DNA of 64,000 nt from DATKFM01 sp963851215. Lineage in GTDB: Bacteria; Pseudomonadota; Alphaproteobacteria; Dongiales; Dongiaceae. Below the pieces are notes generated by a model that saw nothing but the letters and a program-made list of their open reading frames with translations, was not told the origin of the DNA and did no database searches. The DNA is taken from the NCBI GenBank assembly GCA_963851215.1, contig CAWKOG010000014.1, positions 124,001 through 188,000 of the forward strand. The letters run 5' to 3'. Below are positions 24,520-33,551 of the stretch, piece after piece. Made by a program: the position numbers and the translations under genes. Within the stretch, counting starts at the first letter, position 1. Each line of letters begins with the position of its first letter.

Positions 24520-26091
24520 TCATCCCCTGAGCTGGATCCGCCGGTAGCTCAACGCCTCCGCCACATGTTGCCGGCGGACCGATGGCGCGCCGTCCAGGTC
24601 GGCCAGGGTCCGGGCAACGCGCAGCACCCGGTGATAGCCCCGGGCGGCACAGCTTGAACCGCTCCGCCGCCTCGGTCAGCAGCCGGCGGCCCTCGCTTTC
24701 GGGTGCGGCCACCTGCTCCAGCAACTCGCCATCCGCCTCGGCGTTGGTGCGGATGATCTTGCCCGGCGAGCCCGGCCTCGATGACCGCGCCGTGGCCGTT
24801 GCCCGCCGCCATCGCGTTCACCGCCGCGAAGCGCTCGGTCTGCCGCGCCCGCGCCGCCGCCACCCGCGCGCCAACCTCGGCCGATCCCTCCGCCGGCGGC
24901 GGCAGGGAGAGATCGCTCGGCGATACCGCCGGCACCTCCACATGGAGGTCGATGCGGTCGAACAGCGGGCCGGAGATGCGGGACTGGTAATCCTCCGCGC
25001 AGCGCGGCTGCCGCGAGCAGCCCTGCTGCGGATCGCCGAGATAGCCGCATTTGCAGGGGTTCATCGCCGCGATGAGCTGGAACCGCGCGGGATAGGTGAC
25101 ATGGGCATTGGCGCGGGCGACGCTGACCCGGCCGGTCTCCAGCGGCTGGCGCAGGGACTCCAAGCGTCGGCCGCTGGAACTCCGGCAGCTCATCCAGGAA
25201 CAGCACGCCGAGATGGGCGAGGGAAACCTCGCCCGGCCGCACGCGCAGGCCGCCGCCGACCAGCGCCGGCAGCGAGGCCGAGTGATGGGGATCGCGGAAC
25301 GGCCGGGTGCGCAGCAGCCGCCCGTCGGCGAGTTGTCCCGCCAGGGAATGCACCATGCTGACTTCCAGCGCCTCGGCCGGCGCCAGCGGCGGCAGGATGC
25401 CGGGAAGGCGCGCGGCAAGCATGGATTTGCCGGAACCCGGCGGGCCGATCATCAGCATGTTGTGGCCGCCGGCCGCCGCCACTTCCAGCGCCCGCTTGGC
25501 GGACTCCTGGCCCTTGATGTCCCGGAGGTCCGGCAGCGCGCCAACGGCTTCCGCCAGCTTCGGCTGCGGCGGGGTCAGCACCTGGCTGCCCTTGATGTGA
25601 TTGATCAGCGCCAGCAGGGTCGGCGGCGCCAGCACCTCGATCTGCCCGGCCCAGGCCGCCTCGCCGCCCTGCGCCGCCGGGCAGATCAGCCCGCGGTTCT
25701 GGCTCGCCGCATGGATCGCCGCCGGCAGCACGCCGGCCACCGGCGCGATCGAGCCGTCGAGGCCCAGCTCGCCCAGCGCCGTGTAGTTGAGCAGCGCATC
25801 GGCCGGCAGCACGCCCATGGTGACCAGCAGGCCCAGGGCGATGGGCAAATCGAAATGGCTGCCTTCCTTGGCCAGGTCGGCCGGCGCCAGGTTGCAGATG
25901 ATGCGCTTGGAGGGCAGCGCCAGGCCGATGGCGGCCAGGGCGCCGCGCACCCGCTCCCGGCTCTCGCCCACGGCCTTGTCCGGCAGGCCCACCAGCATGA
26001 AGGCGACCAGGCCGCCGGTCATGCCCACCTGGGCGTCCACCTCCCGCACATCGACGCCCTCGAAAGCCACGGTCTTGATGCGGGCGGTCAT
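24520..26091 (-). CDS. comM: ComM/YifB AAA+ magnesium-chelatase-like helicase (three frameshifts)
   Basis: The intact product would be about 520 residues. The N-terminal half starts at 26091 (MTARIKTVAFEGVDV) and holds the Lon-like ChlI domain, then Walker A GPPGSGKS and Walker B LFLDELPEF. The frame breaks near 25165, resumes (SLRQPLETGRVSVARANAHV and the zinc-knuckle CKCGYLGD...C), breaks near 24768, resumes (IIRTNAEADGELLEQ), and breaks near 24650 before ARGYHRVLRVARTLADLDG to the TGA at 24520. Each break is repaired by removing one doubled base. ComM is a branch-migration helicase acting in natural transformation. Confidence 0.85.
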
Positions 26092-26271
26092 ATGCGGGTG
26101 TGATGGTATGCACGGGTTGGTTGCGACGAGGGCGAGGCCCTACAACCGCGCGATCTTAGTGGCGCGAGAGCGGCGCGGCAAAGTCCGGATCGTGGCGATA
26201 CGCCGCCGATGCACCGGCCGCGGCGGCGCGCTATGCTGGCCTACCCGTCACTACTGCAGGAGTGCTTCGCC

Positions 26272-26487
26272 ATGATGACTGCCTATCTCGTCGGCATGAC
26301 CGCGAAGGCGAAATCGGATTCGGTCTCCGTGGATGCGGAGGATGCGCTGATCGCCGCGCTCAAGGTGAAGCACGATTACCCGGCGGCGATGATCACTTAT
26401 GTGCGGAAGCGCAATGCCCGCGGCGATCGCAGGCATCCCCATGAGGGGCTGGCCGAGGGCGAGGCCCGGCGGCGGAAGCCGGCTTAG
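26272..26487 (+). CDS. Small hypothetical protein
   Basis: 71 residues from an ATG with CAGGAG upstream. The middle reads SVDAEDALIAALKVKHDYPAAM and the C-terminus is very basic (KRNARGDRRHPHEG). No family recognised. Its stop overlaps the stop of the convergent gene by three bases. Confidence 0.5.
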   Translation: MMTAYLVGMTAKAKSDSVSVDAEDALIAALKVKHDYPAAMITYVRKRNARGDRRHPHEGLAEGEARRRKPA

Positions 26488-26759
26488 AAATAGGCCGAGC
26501 GGATGATGGTGGCCTGGATGGTGGCCGCCGTCTCCTGGCTGTTCAGCTTGGCCCGGGCGCCCGCGGTGACCTGCTTGTGCAGGTCCAGGATGGTGCGGCT
26601 GCCGGTGCGCTCGAACAGGAACGGGAACAGGCCATGCATCATGCAGGCCATGCCGGCCAGGATCATGCGGCCGCCCACGCCCGTGGCAAAGGCGAAATGC
26701 TCGCCATAGGTCTCGCCGACGGCGGCGGGGTGGCGGGTAAAGGCTTCGATCGGCGACAT
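26484..26759 (-). CDS. DUF6356-like small protein
   Basis: 91 residues starting MSPIEAFTRHPAAVGETYGEHF, with a hydrophobic stretch GRMILAGMACMMHGLFPFLF, which matches my memory of the small DUF6356 family. GGGAG precedes the ATG at 26759. It is divergent from the Lrp-type gene. Function is unknown; one membrane-associated helix is likely. Confidence 0.65.
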   Translation of the reverse strand: MSPIEAFTRHPAAVGETYGEHFAFATGVGGRMILAGMACMMHGLFPFLFERTGSRTILDLHKQVTAGARAKLNSQETAATIQATIIRSAYF

Positions 26760-26841
26760 GAAGACGGCTCCCGGTTGGTTATCGAGCCTGACTATGATGC
26801 CATAAGCAGATGAAATGAGTTTGCTATATCCGGCTGAAAAC

Positions 26842-26876
26842 GGCCAAATCACGGAAAATTGCTCTCCATTTTGGCC
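26842..26876. promoter_or_regulatory. Inverted repeat GGCCAAA-N21-TTTGGCC in the DUF6356 / Lrp divergent gap
   Basis: Arms are 26842-26848 and 26870-26876. It ends 21 bases before the Lrp start, and a -10-like TATGAT lies at 26885-26890. It could be the autoregulatory site of the Lrp-type protein. No Shine-Dalgarno is seen before ATG 26898, so a leaderless transcript is possible. Confidence 0.4.
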
Positions 26877-26897
26877 ATTTCGTGGTATGATCTTCCA

Positions 26898-27368
26898 ATG
26901 GATGAATTCGATAAGAAAATCCTAACTCTGCTCCAGACGGATGCCAGCCTGTCCAATTCGGATATCGCCGAGCGTGTCGGCTTGTCGCCCACCCCCTGCT
27001 GGCGGCGCATCCGGATGATGGAGGAAGCCGGTATCATCAAGCGCCGGGTGGCGGTGCTGGACCGGCAGAAGCTGAATGTGGGGGTGACCGTATTCGTCTC
27101 CGTGCGCACCAACCGCCACCACCAGGACTGGCTGGACAAGTTCGCCGAGGTGGTCGGCAGCATTCCCGAGGTGGTGGAGTTCTACCGCATGGCCGGCGAT
27201 GTGGATTATCTTCTGCGGGTTGTGGTGCCTGACATCGCCGCCTATGACGGCGTCTATAAGCGGCTGATCGAGCAGATCGACCTGTTCGACGTCAGTTCGA
27301 GCTTTGCCATGGAGGAGCTGAAATGGACCACGGCCGTGCCCTTGAACTACGCGCCGGTCACGGCCTAG
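26898..27368 (+). CDS. Lrp/AsnC family transcriptional regulator
   Basis: 156 residues. The N-terminal helix-turn-helix (DEFDKKILTLLQTDASLSN, then IAERVGLSPTPCWRRIRMME) is followed by the RAM ligand-binding domain (GSIPEVVEFYRMAGDVDYLLRVV). This is the classic feast/famine arrangement that forms octamers and responds to amino acids. Start MDEFDKK is chosen over an upstream in-frame codon. It is divergent from a DUF6356-like gene and is followed closely by the pentapeptide-repeat gene. Confidence 0.9.
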   Translation: MDEFDKKILTLLQTDASLSNSDIAERVGLSPTPCWRRIRMMEEAGIIKRRVAVLDRQKLNVGVTVFVSVRTNRHHQDWLDKFAEVVGSIPEVVEFYRMAGDVDYLLRVVVPDIAAYDGVYKRLIEQIDLFDVSSSFAMEELKWTTAVPLNYAPVTA

Positions 27369-27378
27369 GCGGCGCGGC

Positions 27379-28176
27379 ATGAAGCTCGCCCGCCACGGTC
27401 TCGCTTTCCTGCTCGCCGGCGCGGTCGCGCTGTCGGCCCAATCTTCCGCCGCCGCCGATCTTACGGTGCGCGAGGTGGTGCAGCGGCTGGTCAAGGCGCG
27501 GAACGGCCCGCCGGCGGATTTCGCCGGGCTGGATCTCAGCTTTCTCGATCTCACCGGCCTCGACTTCTCCGCGGCGAATCTCGCGGACGTCAATCTGTTC
27601 GGCTCCGAGCTGGATCATGCCGATCTGTCGGACGCCAACCTGGCGGGCGCGATGATGGACCGCACGGTGATCATCGGCACCAGCTTCGCCCGCGCCAACA
27701 TGACCGGCGTGAAGACTGCGCCGGCCTGCCGCTTTCACCACGCTCGCCGTGCGCAAGGACGAGGCGCCGAATTTCGCCGGCGCCAACCTCACGGGTGCGG
27801 AGATCTTCGGCAAGCTCAGCGCAGCCAATTTTCCAACGCCAATCTCAGCGGCGCGATCATGCGCCAGTTCCGGCCGACCGAACTGTTGACCGCCACCCGC
27901 ACGGAGCTGATCGATTGCGATTTCAGCGGCGCAAATCTCTCGGGCGCCGATCTCAGCAATGTCTGGCTCACCTTCGCCGATTTCACCAATGCCAATCTGG
28001 CTATGGCCAATCTCACGCGCACCGATCTGTCGAAGGCGAATTTGACGGGCGCCAACATCTCCGGCGCCAATCTGGATCGCGCCAATCTGGACGGCGCCAT
28101 CTTCCGCAATGCCCGCGGCCTGGACCAGGCGGCGGGCCTGGATAAAGCCATCAACCTGGACACCATCATCGAGTAG
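27379..28176 (+). CDS. Secreted pentapeptide-repeat protein (two compensating frameshifts)
   Basis: A signal peptide (residues 1-27, ending SSAAA) precedes tandem pentapeptides of the A(D/N)Lxx type that would form a right-handed beta-helix. The frame shifts near 27730 and returns near 27832; the middle read in the other frame gives TTLAVRKDEAPNFAGANLTGAEIFG, which continues the repeat pattern, so the protein was one unit of about 265 residues. It ends with a short non-repeat tail. It probably sits in the periplasm. It is followed by a VWA gene seven bases downstream. Confidence 0.8.
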   Translation: MKLARHGLAFLLAGAVALSAQSSAAADLTVREVVQRLVKARNGPPADFAGLDLSFLDLTGLDFSAANLADVNLFGSELDHADLSDANLAGAMMDRTVIIGTSFARANMTGVKTAPACRFHHARRAQGRGAEFRRRQPHGCGDLRQAQRSQFSNANLSGAIMRQFRPTELLTATRTELIDCDFSGANLSGADLSNVWLTFADFTNANLAMANLTRTDLSKANLTGANISGANLDRANLDGAIFRNARGLDQAAGLDKAINLDTIIE

Positions 28177-28183
28177 GCCGCGA

Positions 28184-28897
28184 TTGCTGCGTCTCGCTAT
28201 CCCAGTCCTTGCGGCCCTTGCGCTTCTGGCGCCGACAGCATCGGCGCAGACGCCGGCCGACCGCGTCGACACCGCGCTGGTGCTGGCGGTCGATGTCTCG
28301 GGCTCGGTGGATGAAACGCGCTACGCCCTGCAGATGGAAGGCATCGCCAGCGCCTTCGAGGATAGCGAAGTGCAGCGGGCGATCTTCTCCGGCGTCCATG
28401 GCTCGCTGCTGGTGATCCTCGTCAACTGGTCGCACGAGCCCGAAGTGATGATCCCCTGGACCATCGTCGCCAATCCCGACGATGCCCGGAACTTCGCCGC
28501 CAGGGTGCGCACCGCGCCGCGCCATGCCGACGATTTCACCTGCATGTCCCGCATGCTGGAGCTGGTGGCCGACAAGGTGCTGCCGCTGGCGCCGCTGCAG
28601 GCCGACCGCATGGTGGTGGATGTCTCCGGCGACGGCCGCGACAATTGCAATCCGCGCACGGCCGTCGCCAGCCTGCGGGACTCCCTGGTCGCCGCCGATG
28701 TGGCGGTCAACGGCCTGCCGATTCTCGAGGGCGCGGAGGCGGCAACGATCGAACAATGGTACCGCGACCATGTGGTCGGCGGGCCGGGCTCCTTCATCCT
28801 GCCGGCCAACGGCTACAAGGATTTCGGCAGCGCCATCAGGCGCAAGTTCATTCTGGAGATCAGCGGCGAACGGATAGCGCCGCCGGATGCGTCCTAG
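28184..28897 (+). CDS. DUF1194 / von Willebrand factor A-like secreted protein
   Basis: 237 residues from a likely TTG start (MLRLAIPVLAALALL), giving a signal peptide cleaved after ASA. The mature protein opens with DTALVLAVDVSGSVD, whose DxSxS (Asp37, Ser39, Ser41) is a metal-ion-dependent adhesion site. Further on come DVSGDGRDNC and a C-terminal FILPANGYKDFGSAIRRK, as in DUF1194 proteins. The function is unknown; protein-protein contact in the periplasm is likely. It converges on the histidine kinase with a three-base gap. Confidence 0.85.
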   Translation: MLRLAIPVLAALALLAPTASAQTPADRVDTALVLAVDVSGSVDETRYALQMEGIASAFEDSEVQRAIFSGVHGSLLVILVNWSHEPEVMIPWTIVANPDDARNFAARVRTAPRHADDFTCMSRMLELVADKVLPLAPLQADRMVVDVSGDGRDNCNPRTAVASLRDSLVAADVAVNGLPILEGAEAATIEQWYRDHVVGGPGSFILPANGYKDFGSAIRRKFILEISGERIAPPDAS

Positions 28898-28900
28898 CGG

Positions 28901-30817
28901 CTAGGCGCTCGCCTTGAGATCGGCGGCCGCTTCCGGCTGCACCGCTTGCTCGGGTTCCGCCGCCGGCAGATCCACCTTCACCGTGGTGCCCTGGCCCAGG
29001 CGGCTGGCGAGCGACAGCTTGCCGCCCTGCAGTTCCGCCAGCATGCGCGACAGCGGCAGCCCCAGCCCGGTGCCCGCATGCTTGCGGTTCAGCGCGTTGC
29101 TGACCTGGGCGAAGGGCTCCATCACCCGATGCAGATCCTGGGGCGCGATGCCGATGCCGGTGTCGATGATCGACAGCACGATCTTCTCCGGGCCAGCCGC
29201 TTCCGCCGCCACCGTGATGCCGCCGCCGCGGGGCGTGAACTTGATGGCGTTGGTCAGGAGGTTCAGCAGAATCTGCTTCGCCGCCCGCACATCCACCATC
29301 AGCCGCAGCGGCTCCGGCGGCAGCGCCACCTCCAGCCCGACGCCGGCCTCCAGCGCCCGCTCCTTCACCAGCCGCAGGCAGGAATTGATCAGGTCACCGG
29401 CGGCGATCAGCTCGTAATTCATCTCCCGGCGGCCCGCTTCGATCTTCGAGAGATCGAGGACGTCGTTGATCAGCGACAGCAGGAAATGACCGCTGTTGTA
29501 GATGTCGCCCAGATATTCCTGATAGCGCGTCGAACCCACGGGCCCGAAGGTCTCCGTGCGCATCAGCTCGGCAAAGCCGATGATGGCGTTCAAGGGCGTG
29601 CGCAGCTCGTGGCTGACATGGGCCAGGAACTCGCTCTTGCTGCGGTTGGCGATCTCCGCCTGCTCCTTGGCGGTGCTGAGCTCGGTGGTGCGTTCCCCCA
29701 CCAGCCGCTCCAGGTCCTTGCGCGAACGTTCCAGGGCATCCATGCGGGCGCGGTCCACATCGATGCGCGTCTGCATGCGGTTGATGCGGCTCTCGCTGCC
29801 GACGCGGTTGAGCTGCTTGTCCAGCTTGTGATAGGCGCGGAAATGCCGGTGGGCGTCGCCGACCCGCCCGGCCTGCTCGAACAGATCCGCCAGCTGCCGG
29901 TGGCATTCGGCGGTCAGGCGCTTGATGCCCTTGGCCTCGGCATTTGCCAGCGCCGCCTCGGTGCGGGCAAGGGCGCCGTCGATGTCGCCGAGCACCGCCA
30001 GCGCCCGGCCGCAATTCATCAGCGCGATCGAGCGGTCGAACGGATCCTCCGCCGCATCCAGCATGCGCATCAGCGTGGCGATGGATTCGCGAGTCTCTTC
30101 CAGCGCGCCGAGCTTCGCCCGCGCCGCCGCGAGAATCGAGAGGCAGCCGGCGCCCATGCTGAAATTGCCGATGCTGCGCGCCGCCGCTACAGCGCGCGTC
30201 GCCGCCGTGGAGGCTTCGGTGTAGCGCTCGAGCTGCAGCAAGTTGTACGCCCGCGCATAGTCGAGCACCAACCGGTCATAGACCGTCTCTTCCGGCGGCA
30301 GCAGCACCAGGCGGCTGCTCACATTGTCGAGGACTTCCAGGGATTCGACGAACTGCTCGCGCTCCTGCAGCACATAGGCGGAGTCCATCAGCGCCTTGCA
30401 GTAGAGCGCCTGATCGCCCACTTCGGCGAGCACCGCCAGCGCCTGCTGATTGGCTTCCAGCGCGTCGTCGAGCAGGCCGAGATCCAGATAGGTTGCAGCG
30501 AGAGTCTTGTAGGAAAGTCCGGCGGAGAGCTTGTCGCCCGCCTCCAGGAATTTCGCGCCGAGATCGCCGACCGCTTCAAACGCCTCGGTGTAGCGGCCGA
30601 GCAGACGATAGGAACGCCCCATCTCCAGCCGGCAGCGCGCTTCGTCCTGGCCCAGGCCATTGCGCTTGGCGACGTCGGCGCCTTCCTCGGCCAGCGCCAG
30701 GGATTGGGCAACGTCGAACTCGCCCACCAGCTCCGCCAGCCGGCAGAGAATCGTGCAGCGCATCTTGGGATCGTGGGTTGCGCTCAGCGACCGGCGCAGG
30801 GTCTCGATCTCCGACAT
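28901..30817 (-). CDS. Soluble TPR-containing sensor histidine kinase
   Basis: 638 residues with no membrane segment. Residues 1 to about 340 are TPR-like helical repeats (KTLAATYLDLGLLDDALEA is one unit), then a coiled coil, then a HisKA domain with phospho-acceptor His403 (SHELRTPLNAIIGFAELM), and an ATPase domain with the N-box NLLTNAIKFTP, the G1 box DTGIGI and GTGLGLPLS. No receiver domain is fused and none is adjacent, so its partner is elsewhere. The start ATG 30817 is the first Met of the TPR part; the frame is open upstream through non-coding DNA. Confidence 0.88.
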   Translation of the reverse strand: MSEIETLRRSLSATHDPKMRCTILCRLAELVGEFDVAQSLALAEEGADVAKRNGLGQDEARCRLEMGRSYRLLGRYTEAFEAVGDLGAKFLEAGDKLSAGLSYKTLAATYLDLGLLDDALEANQQALAVLAEVGDQALYCKALMDSAYVLQEREQFVESLEVLDNVSSRLVLLPPEETVYDRLVLDYARAYNLLQLERYTEASTAATRAVAAARSIGNFSMGAGCLSILAAARAKLGALEETRESIATLMRMLDAAEDPFDRSIALMNCGRALAVLGDIDGALARTEAALANAEAKGIKRLTAECHRQLADLFEQAGRVGDAHRHFRAYHKLDKQLNRVGSESRINRMQTRIDVDRARMDALERSRKDLERLVGERTTELSTAKEQAEIANRSKSEFLAHVSHELRTPLNAIIGFAELMRTETFGPVGSTRYQEYLGDIYNSGHFLLSLINDVLDLSKIEAGRREMNYELIAAGDLINSCLRLVKERALEAGVGLEVALPPEPLRLMVDVRAAKQILLNLLTNAIKFTPRGGGITVAAEAAGPEKIVLSIIDTGIGIAPQDLHRVMEPFAQVSNALNRKHAGTGLGLPLSRMLAELQGGKLSLASRLGQGTTVKVDLPAAEPEQAVQPEAAADLKASA

Positions 30818-31004
30818 GGCTTTGGGCCGTTGTTCTCTTTGTGCAGACACAGGCGGTCGCGGTTGAACACCGGCCGCCAACTCCCCTACAGATTTCGACA
30901 AGTTATGTTTAATATTTGGTAAATGCCGGAAGCACGCTCCCGACATACTAGATATCGAAACTGTGAAGGAATTCTGTCTAGATATGGTGTGAACAGAAAA
31001 AATT

Positions 31005-31033
31005 CCGGGCCGGCGGGGACGGTGCCGGCCCGG
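31005..31033 (-). terminator. Rho-independent terminator of the small lipoprotein gene
   Basis: Perfect 10-bp arms CCGGGCCGGC (31005-31014) and GCCGGCCCGG (31024-31033). On the minus strand they are followed by AATTTTTTC. It is 11 bases after the stop of the 31045-31242 gene. Confidence 0.9.
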
Positions 31034-31044
31034 GCAAGATCCGG

Positions 31045-31242
31045 CTAGCGGCCGGACCGTGCGTTGGTAGTGGCGCCGGCTGCCCAAGCCACGACCATCG
31101 TGGGCTTCGGATCGAACCGGGTTCCGCGCTCGAGCGCGCTCACATCGGTCGACGTACAGGCCAGGCTCACGGAGGGCATCAGGACAACCAGACCCAGGGC
31201 CAAGGAAAGAGCGACGATTTTCGCGCGAAGCATGATTCCCAC
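31045..31242 (-). CDS. Small secreted protein, possible lipoprotein
   Basis: A 65-residue product from GTG 31242, which has AAGGAG seven bases upstream; ATG 31233 is the alternative. Residues 4-28 form a signal peptide ending PSVSLAC, close to a lipobox with Cys29 as possible lipid anchor. The mature part is only about 37 residues. The strong ribosome site and strong terminator argue that it is real and well expressed. No family recognised. Confidence 0.6.
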   Translation of the reverse strand: MGIMLRAKIVALSLALGLVVLMPSVSLACTSTDVSALERGTRFDPKPTMVVAWAAGATTNARSGR

Positions 31243-31408
31243 AGCAAGTCTCCTTATCATTATTGCGGCTCGCGTCCAGGAAGGTTCGGTACTCCGTATC
31301 CCACCCGACGACGGGACGGATGATCGCAAACAATCTCTTAAGATTGCGTCAAAGTTTTAGATGAATTTGTGTGGTTAACGCGACGAATCGCGCGGCAACT
31401 GATGTCGC

Positions 31409-32440
31409 TCAGCGGGCGGATTCAAATCCCGTCAGCACATTCACGGTGTTGATGCCGATCTCTTCCACCGCATAGCCGCCCTCCATGACGAAGAGAGTGG
31501 GCCGCTTGGCGCCGGCGATCATCTCGCCCATGCGCAGATAATCGTCGCACTTCAGTTTGAAGCTGGAGATCGGATCGTTCTCGTAGGTATCGACGCCGAG
31601 CGAGATGACCAGTGCATCGGCGCCGTAGGCATCGATGCGTTTCAATGCCGCCGCCAGCGCCGGCTGATATTGCGCCCAGGCCGTTCCGGGCCGCAGCGGG
31701 AAGTTGGCGTTGAATCCGTCGCCGGCACCTTCGCCCGTTTCGTCTTCATAGCCGGAGAAGTAGGGGTACTCGTCCTCGGGGTGACCATGCAGCGAGCAGA
31801 ACAGCACGTCACTGCGCCGGTAGAAGATTTCCTGCGTGCCGTTGCCGTGGTGGAAATCCACATCGAGCAACGCGACGCGCTTTGCGCCGTTGTCGATGAA
31901 GGCCTGCGCTGCGATCGCGGCATTGTTGAAGAAGCAATAGCCGCCATAGAAATCGCTGCCGGCGTGATGGCCGGGCGGACGGCAGAGGGCGAAGGCGGCC
32001 GGAGCGCCCTGGGCCACCAACCGCTGCGCTGTCATCGCCACATCGACGGCGGCGCTGGCCGCGGTCCAGCTGCCGGCGGTCAGCGCCGTCGAGGTATCGA
32101 TGCAATAGTAGCCCAGCCGCGCCCGCAGCTTGTTCGGCAGCTTGCGCCGCATGCCCGGCGCAATCCAGGCGGTGGGAATGACATAGCTCTCGCCATAGCG
32201 CTTCTGCCATTCCTCGTGGGTCGTCTCGATGAAATTCATCAGGCCGGCATCGTGGATGCGTCCCGCCGCCGCGCGGCCCACGGCCTCCGGCGGCAGGATC
32301 TCGCCCAGCTTGGCGTCCCGCACGCGCGACAGCACGATCTCCGCCCGCTGCGGAGTTTCGAATGCCGGTCCGAAATCGCCGTAATTGAACTCCAACGGCG
32401 GCGCATGCAGCCGGTGCGCGTCGCTGTAGATGGTTTTCAT
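31409..32440 (-). CDS. Acetylpolyamine amidohydrolase (histone deacetylase family), copy 1
   Basis: 343 residues. The active site is complete and, by my count, numbered as in Mycoplana ramosa APAH: His158-His159 (PPGHHAG), zinc ligands Asp195 and His197 (DVDFHHGNG), Asp284 (SLGVDTYE) and Tyr323 (MEGGYAV). It should remove acetyl groups from acetylated polyamines in the cytoplasm. It is the last gene of the operon with potABCD, a C-N hydrolase and a paralogue 22 bases upstream. Confidence 0.9.
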   Translation of the reverse strand: MKTIYSDAHRLHAPPLEFNYGDFGPAFETPQRAEIVLSRVRDAKLGEILPPEAVGRAAAGRIHDAGLMNFIETTHEEWQKRYGESYVIPTAWIAPGMRRKLPNKLRARLGYYCIDTSTALTAGSWTAASAAVDVAMTAQRLVAQGAPAAFALCRPPGHHAGSDFYGGYCFFNNAAIAAQAFIDNGAKRVALLDVDFHHGNGTQEIFYRRSDVLFCSLHGHPEDEYPYFSGYEDETGEGAGDGFNANFPLRPGTAWAQYQPALAAALKRIDAYGADALVISLGVDTYENDPISSFKLKCDDYLRMGEMIAGAKRPTLFVMEGGYAVEEIGINTVNVLTGFESAR

Positions 32441-32462
32441 CGGCGTCGAGCCGTTGCCAGCC

Positions 32463-33500
32463 TCACCGCTTGCCTTCGAATCCCGAGAGGACGTTCACGG
32501 TGTTGATGCCCAGGGCATCCACCGCATAGCCGCCCTCGAACACGAACAGCGTCGGCTTCTTGGCGCCGGCGATCATCTCACCCATGCGCAGATAGTCTTC
32601 ATGCTCCAGCTTGAACTTGGAGATCGGATCTTCCTTGAAGGTGTCGAGGCCGAGCGACACCACCACCACGTCGGGACTGAATTTCTTCAGCGCCTTCATC
32701 GCGCGGGTCAGCGCCTCTTCGTACTTGTCCCACTTCGTGCCCCAGCGCAGCGGCAGGTTCATGTGATAGCCCTCGCCCTTGCCTTTGCCGGTCTCGTCGG
32801 CAAAGCCGAGGAAGTAGGGGAACTCCTGCAGCGGATCGGCGTGGATCGAAATCGTGAGCACGTCGGCTCTGTTGTAGAAAATCTCCTGGGTGCCGTTGCC
32901 ATGGTGATAGTCCACATCGAGCACGGCGACCCGCTTGGCGCCGAGATCGCGGAAGGCTTGCGCGGCGATGGCCGCATTGTTGAGGAAGCAATAGCCGCCA
33001 TAGAAATCGCTGCCCGCGTGATGGCCCGGCGGACGGCAGAGGGAGAACACCGCCTTTTCGCCATTATTGACCAGCTTCACGCCGGTCAGCGCCACATCGA
33101 CCGCGCCCTTCACCGCCCGCCAGGTGCCGGCGGTGATCGGCGTGCCGGCATCGATGGCGTAATAGCTGAGCTTGCCGTCGATCACCTCGGGCAGCGGCGG
33201 CTTCTTGCGGAATCCCCGGGTGTGCCAGGTGATCGGGAGTGCGTCGTAGCAGCCATGGGCTTGCACCCATTCGTCCCAGGCGGTCTGCAGGAAGCTCACC
33301 AGCCCCTTGTCATGCACCCGGTAAACCGGCTCCAGGTCAAAGCTGTCGGGCGCCGTCACCGGCCCCAGCTTCTTGCTGCGCACCCGGTCGATGACGATCT
33401 GCGCCCGGCGCGGCATCTCGAACGGCGGCAGGAACTTGCCCTCGATCAGCTCGAACTTGCCGTCCTGGTGGCGATGCTCGTCGGTGTAAACGGTTCTCAT
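32463..33500 (-). CDS. Acetylpolyamine amidohydrolase (histone deacetylase family), copy 2
   Basis: 345 residues, clearly paralogous to the next gene and also complete: His160-His161, Asp197, His199, Asp286 and the catalytic Tyr325 (FEGGYAV). GGGGAGA precedes ATG 33500. The insert regions around residues 75-115, which in APAH shape the substrate tunnel and dimer, differ between the copies, so they may prefer different chain lengths of acetylpolyamine. That is inference. Confidence 0.9.
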   Translation of the reverse strand: MRTVYTDEHRHQDGKFELIEGKFLPPFEMPRRAQIVIDRVRSKKLGPVTAPDSFDLEPVYRVHDKGLVSFLQTAWDEWVQAHGCYDALPITWHTRGFRKKPPLPEVIDGKLSYYAIDAGTPITAGTWRAVKGAVDVALTGVKLVNNGEKAVFSLCRPPGHHAGSDFYGGYCFLNNAAIAAQAFRDLGAKRVAVLDVDYHHGNGTQEIFYNRADVLTISIHADPLQEFPYFLGFADETGKGKGEGYHMNLPLRWGTKWDKYEEALTRAMKALKKFSPDVVVVSLGLDTFKEDPISKFKLEHEDYLRMGEMIAGAKKPTLFVFEGGYAVDALGINTVNVLSGFEGKR

Positions 33501-33551
33501 GATGTCTCCCCGTGAATGCGCGCCGCGATGTGCAGAAATCGGGCCGCGCTG

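Noticed and set aside
26110..26160. Hairpin-like TTGTAGGG segment near the comM start as a riboswitch
   Set aside because: It is short, resembles a dispersed extragenic repeat and does not match any riboswitch fold I know.
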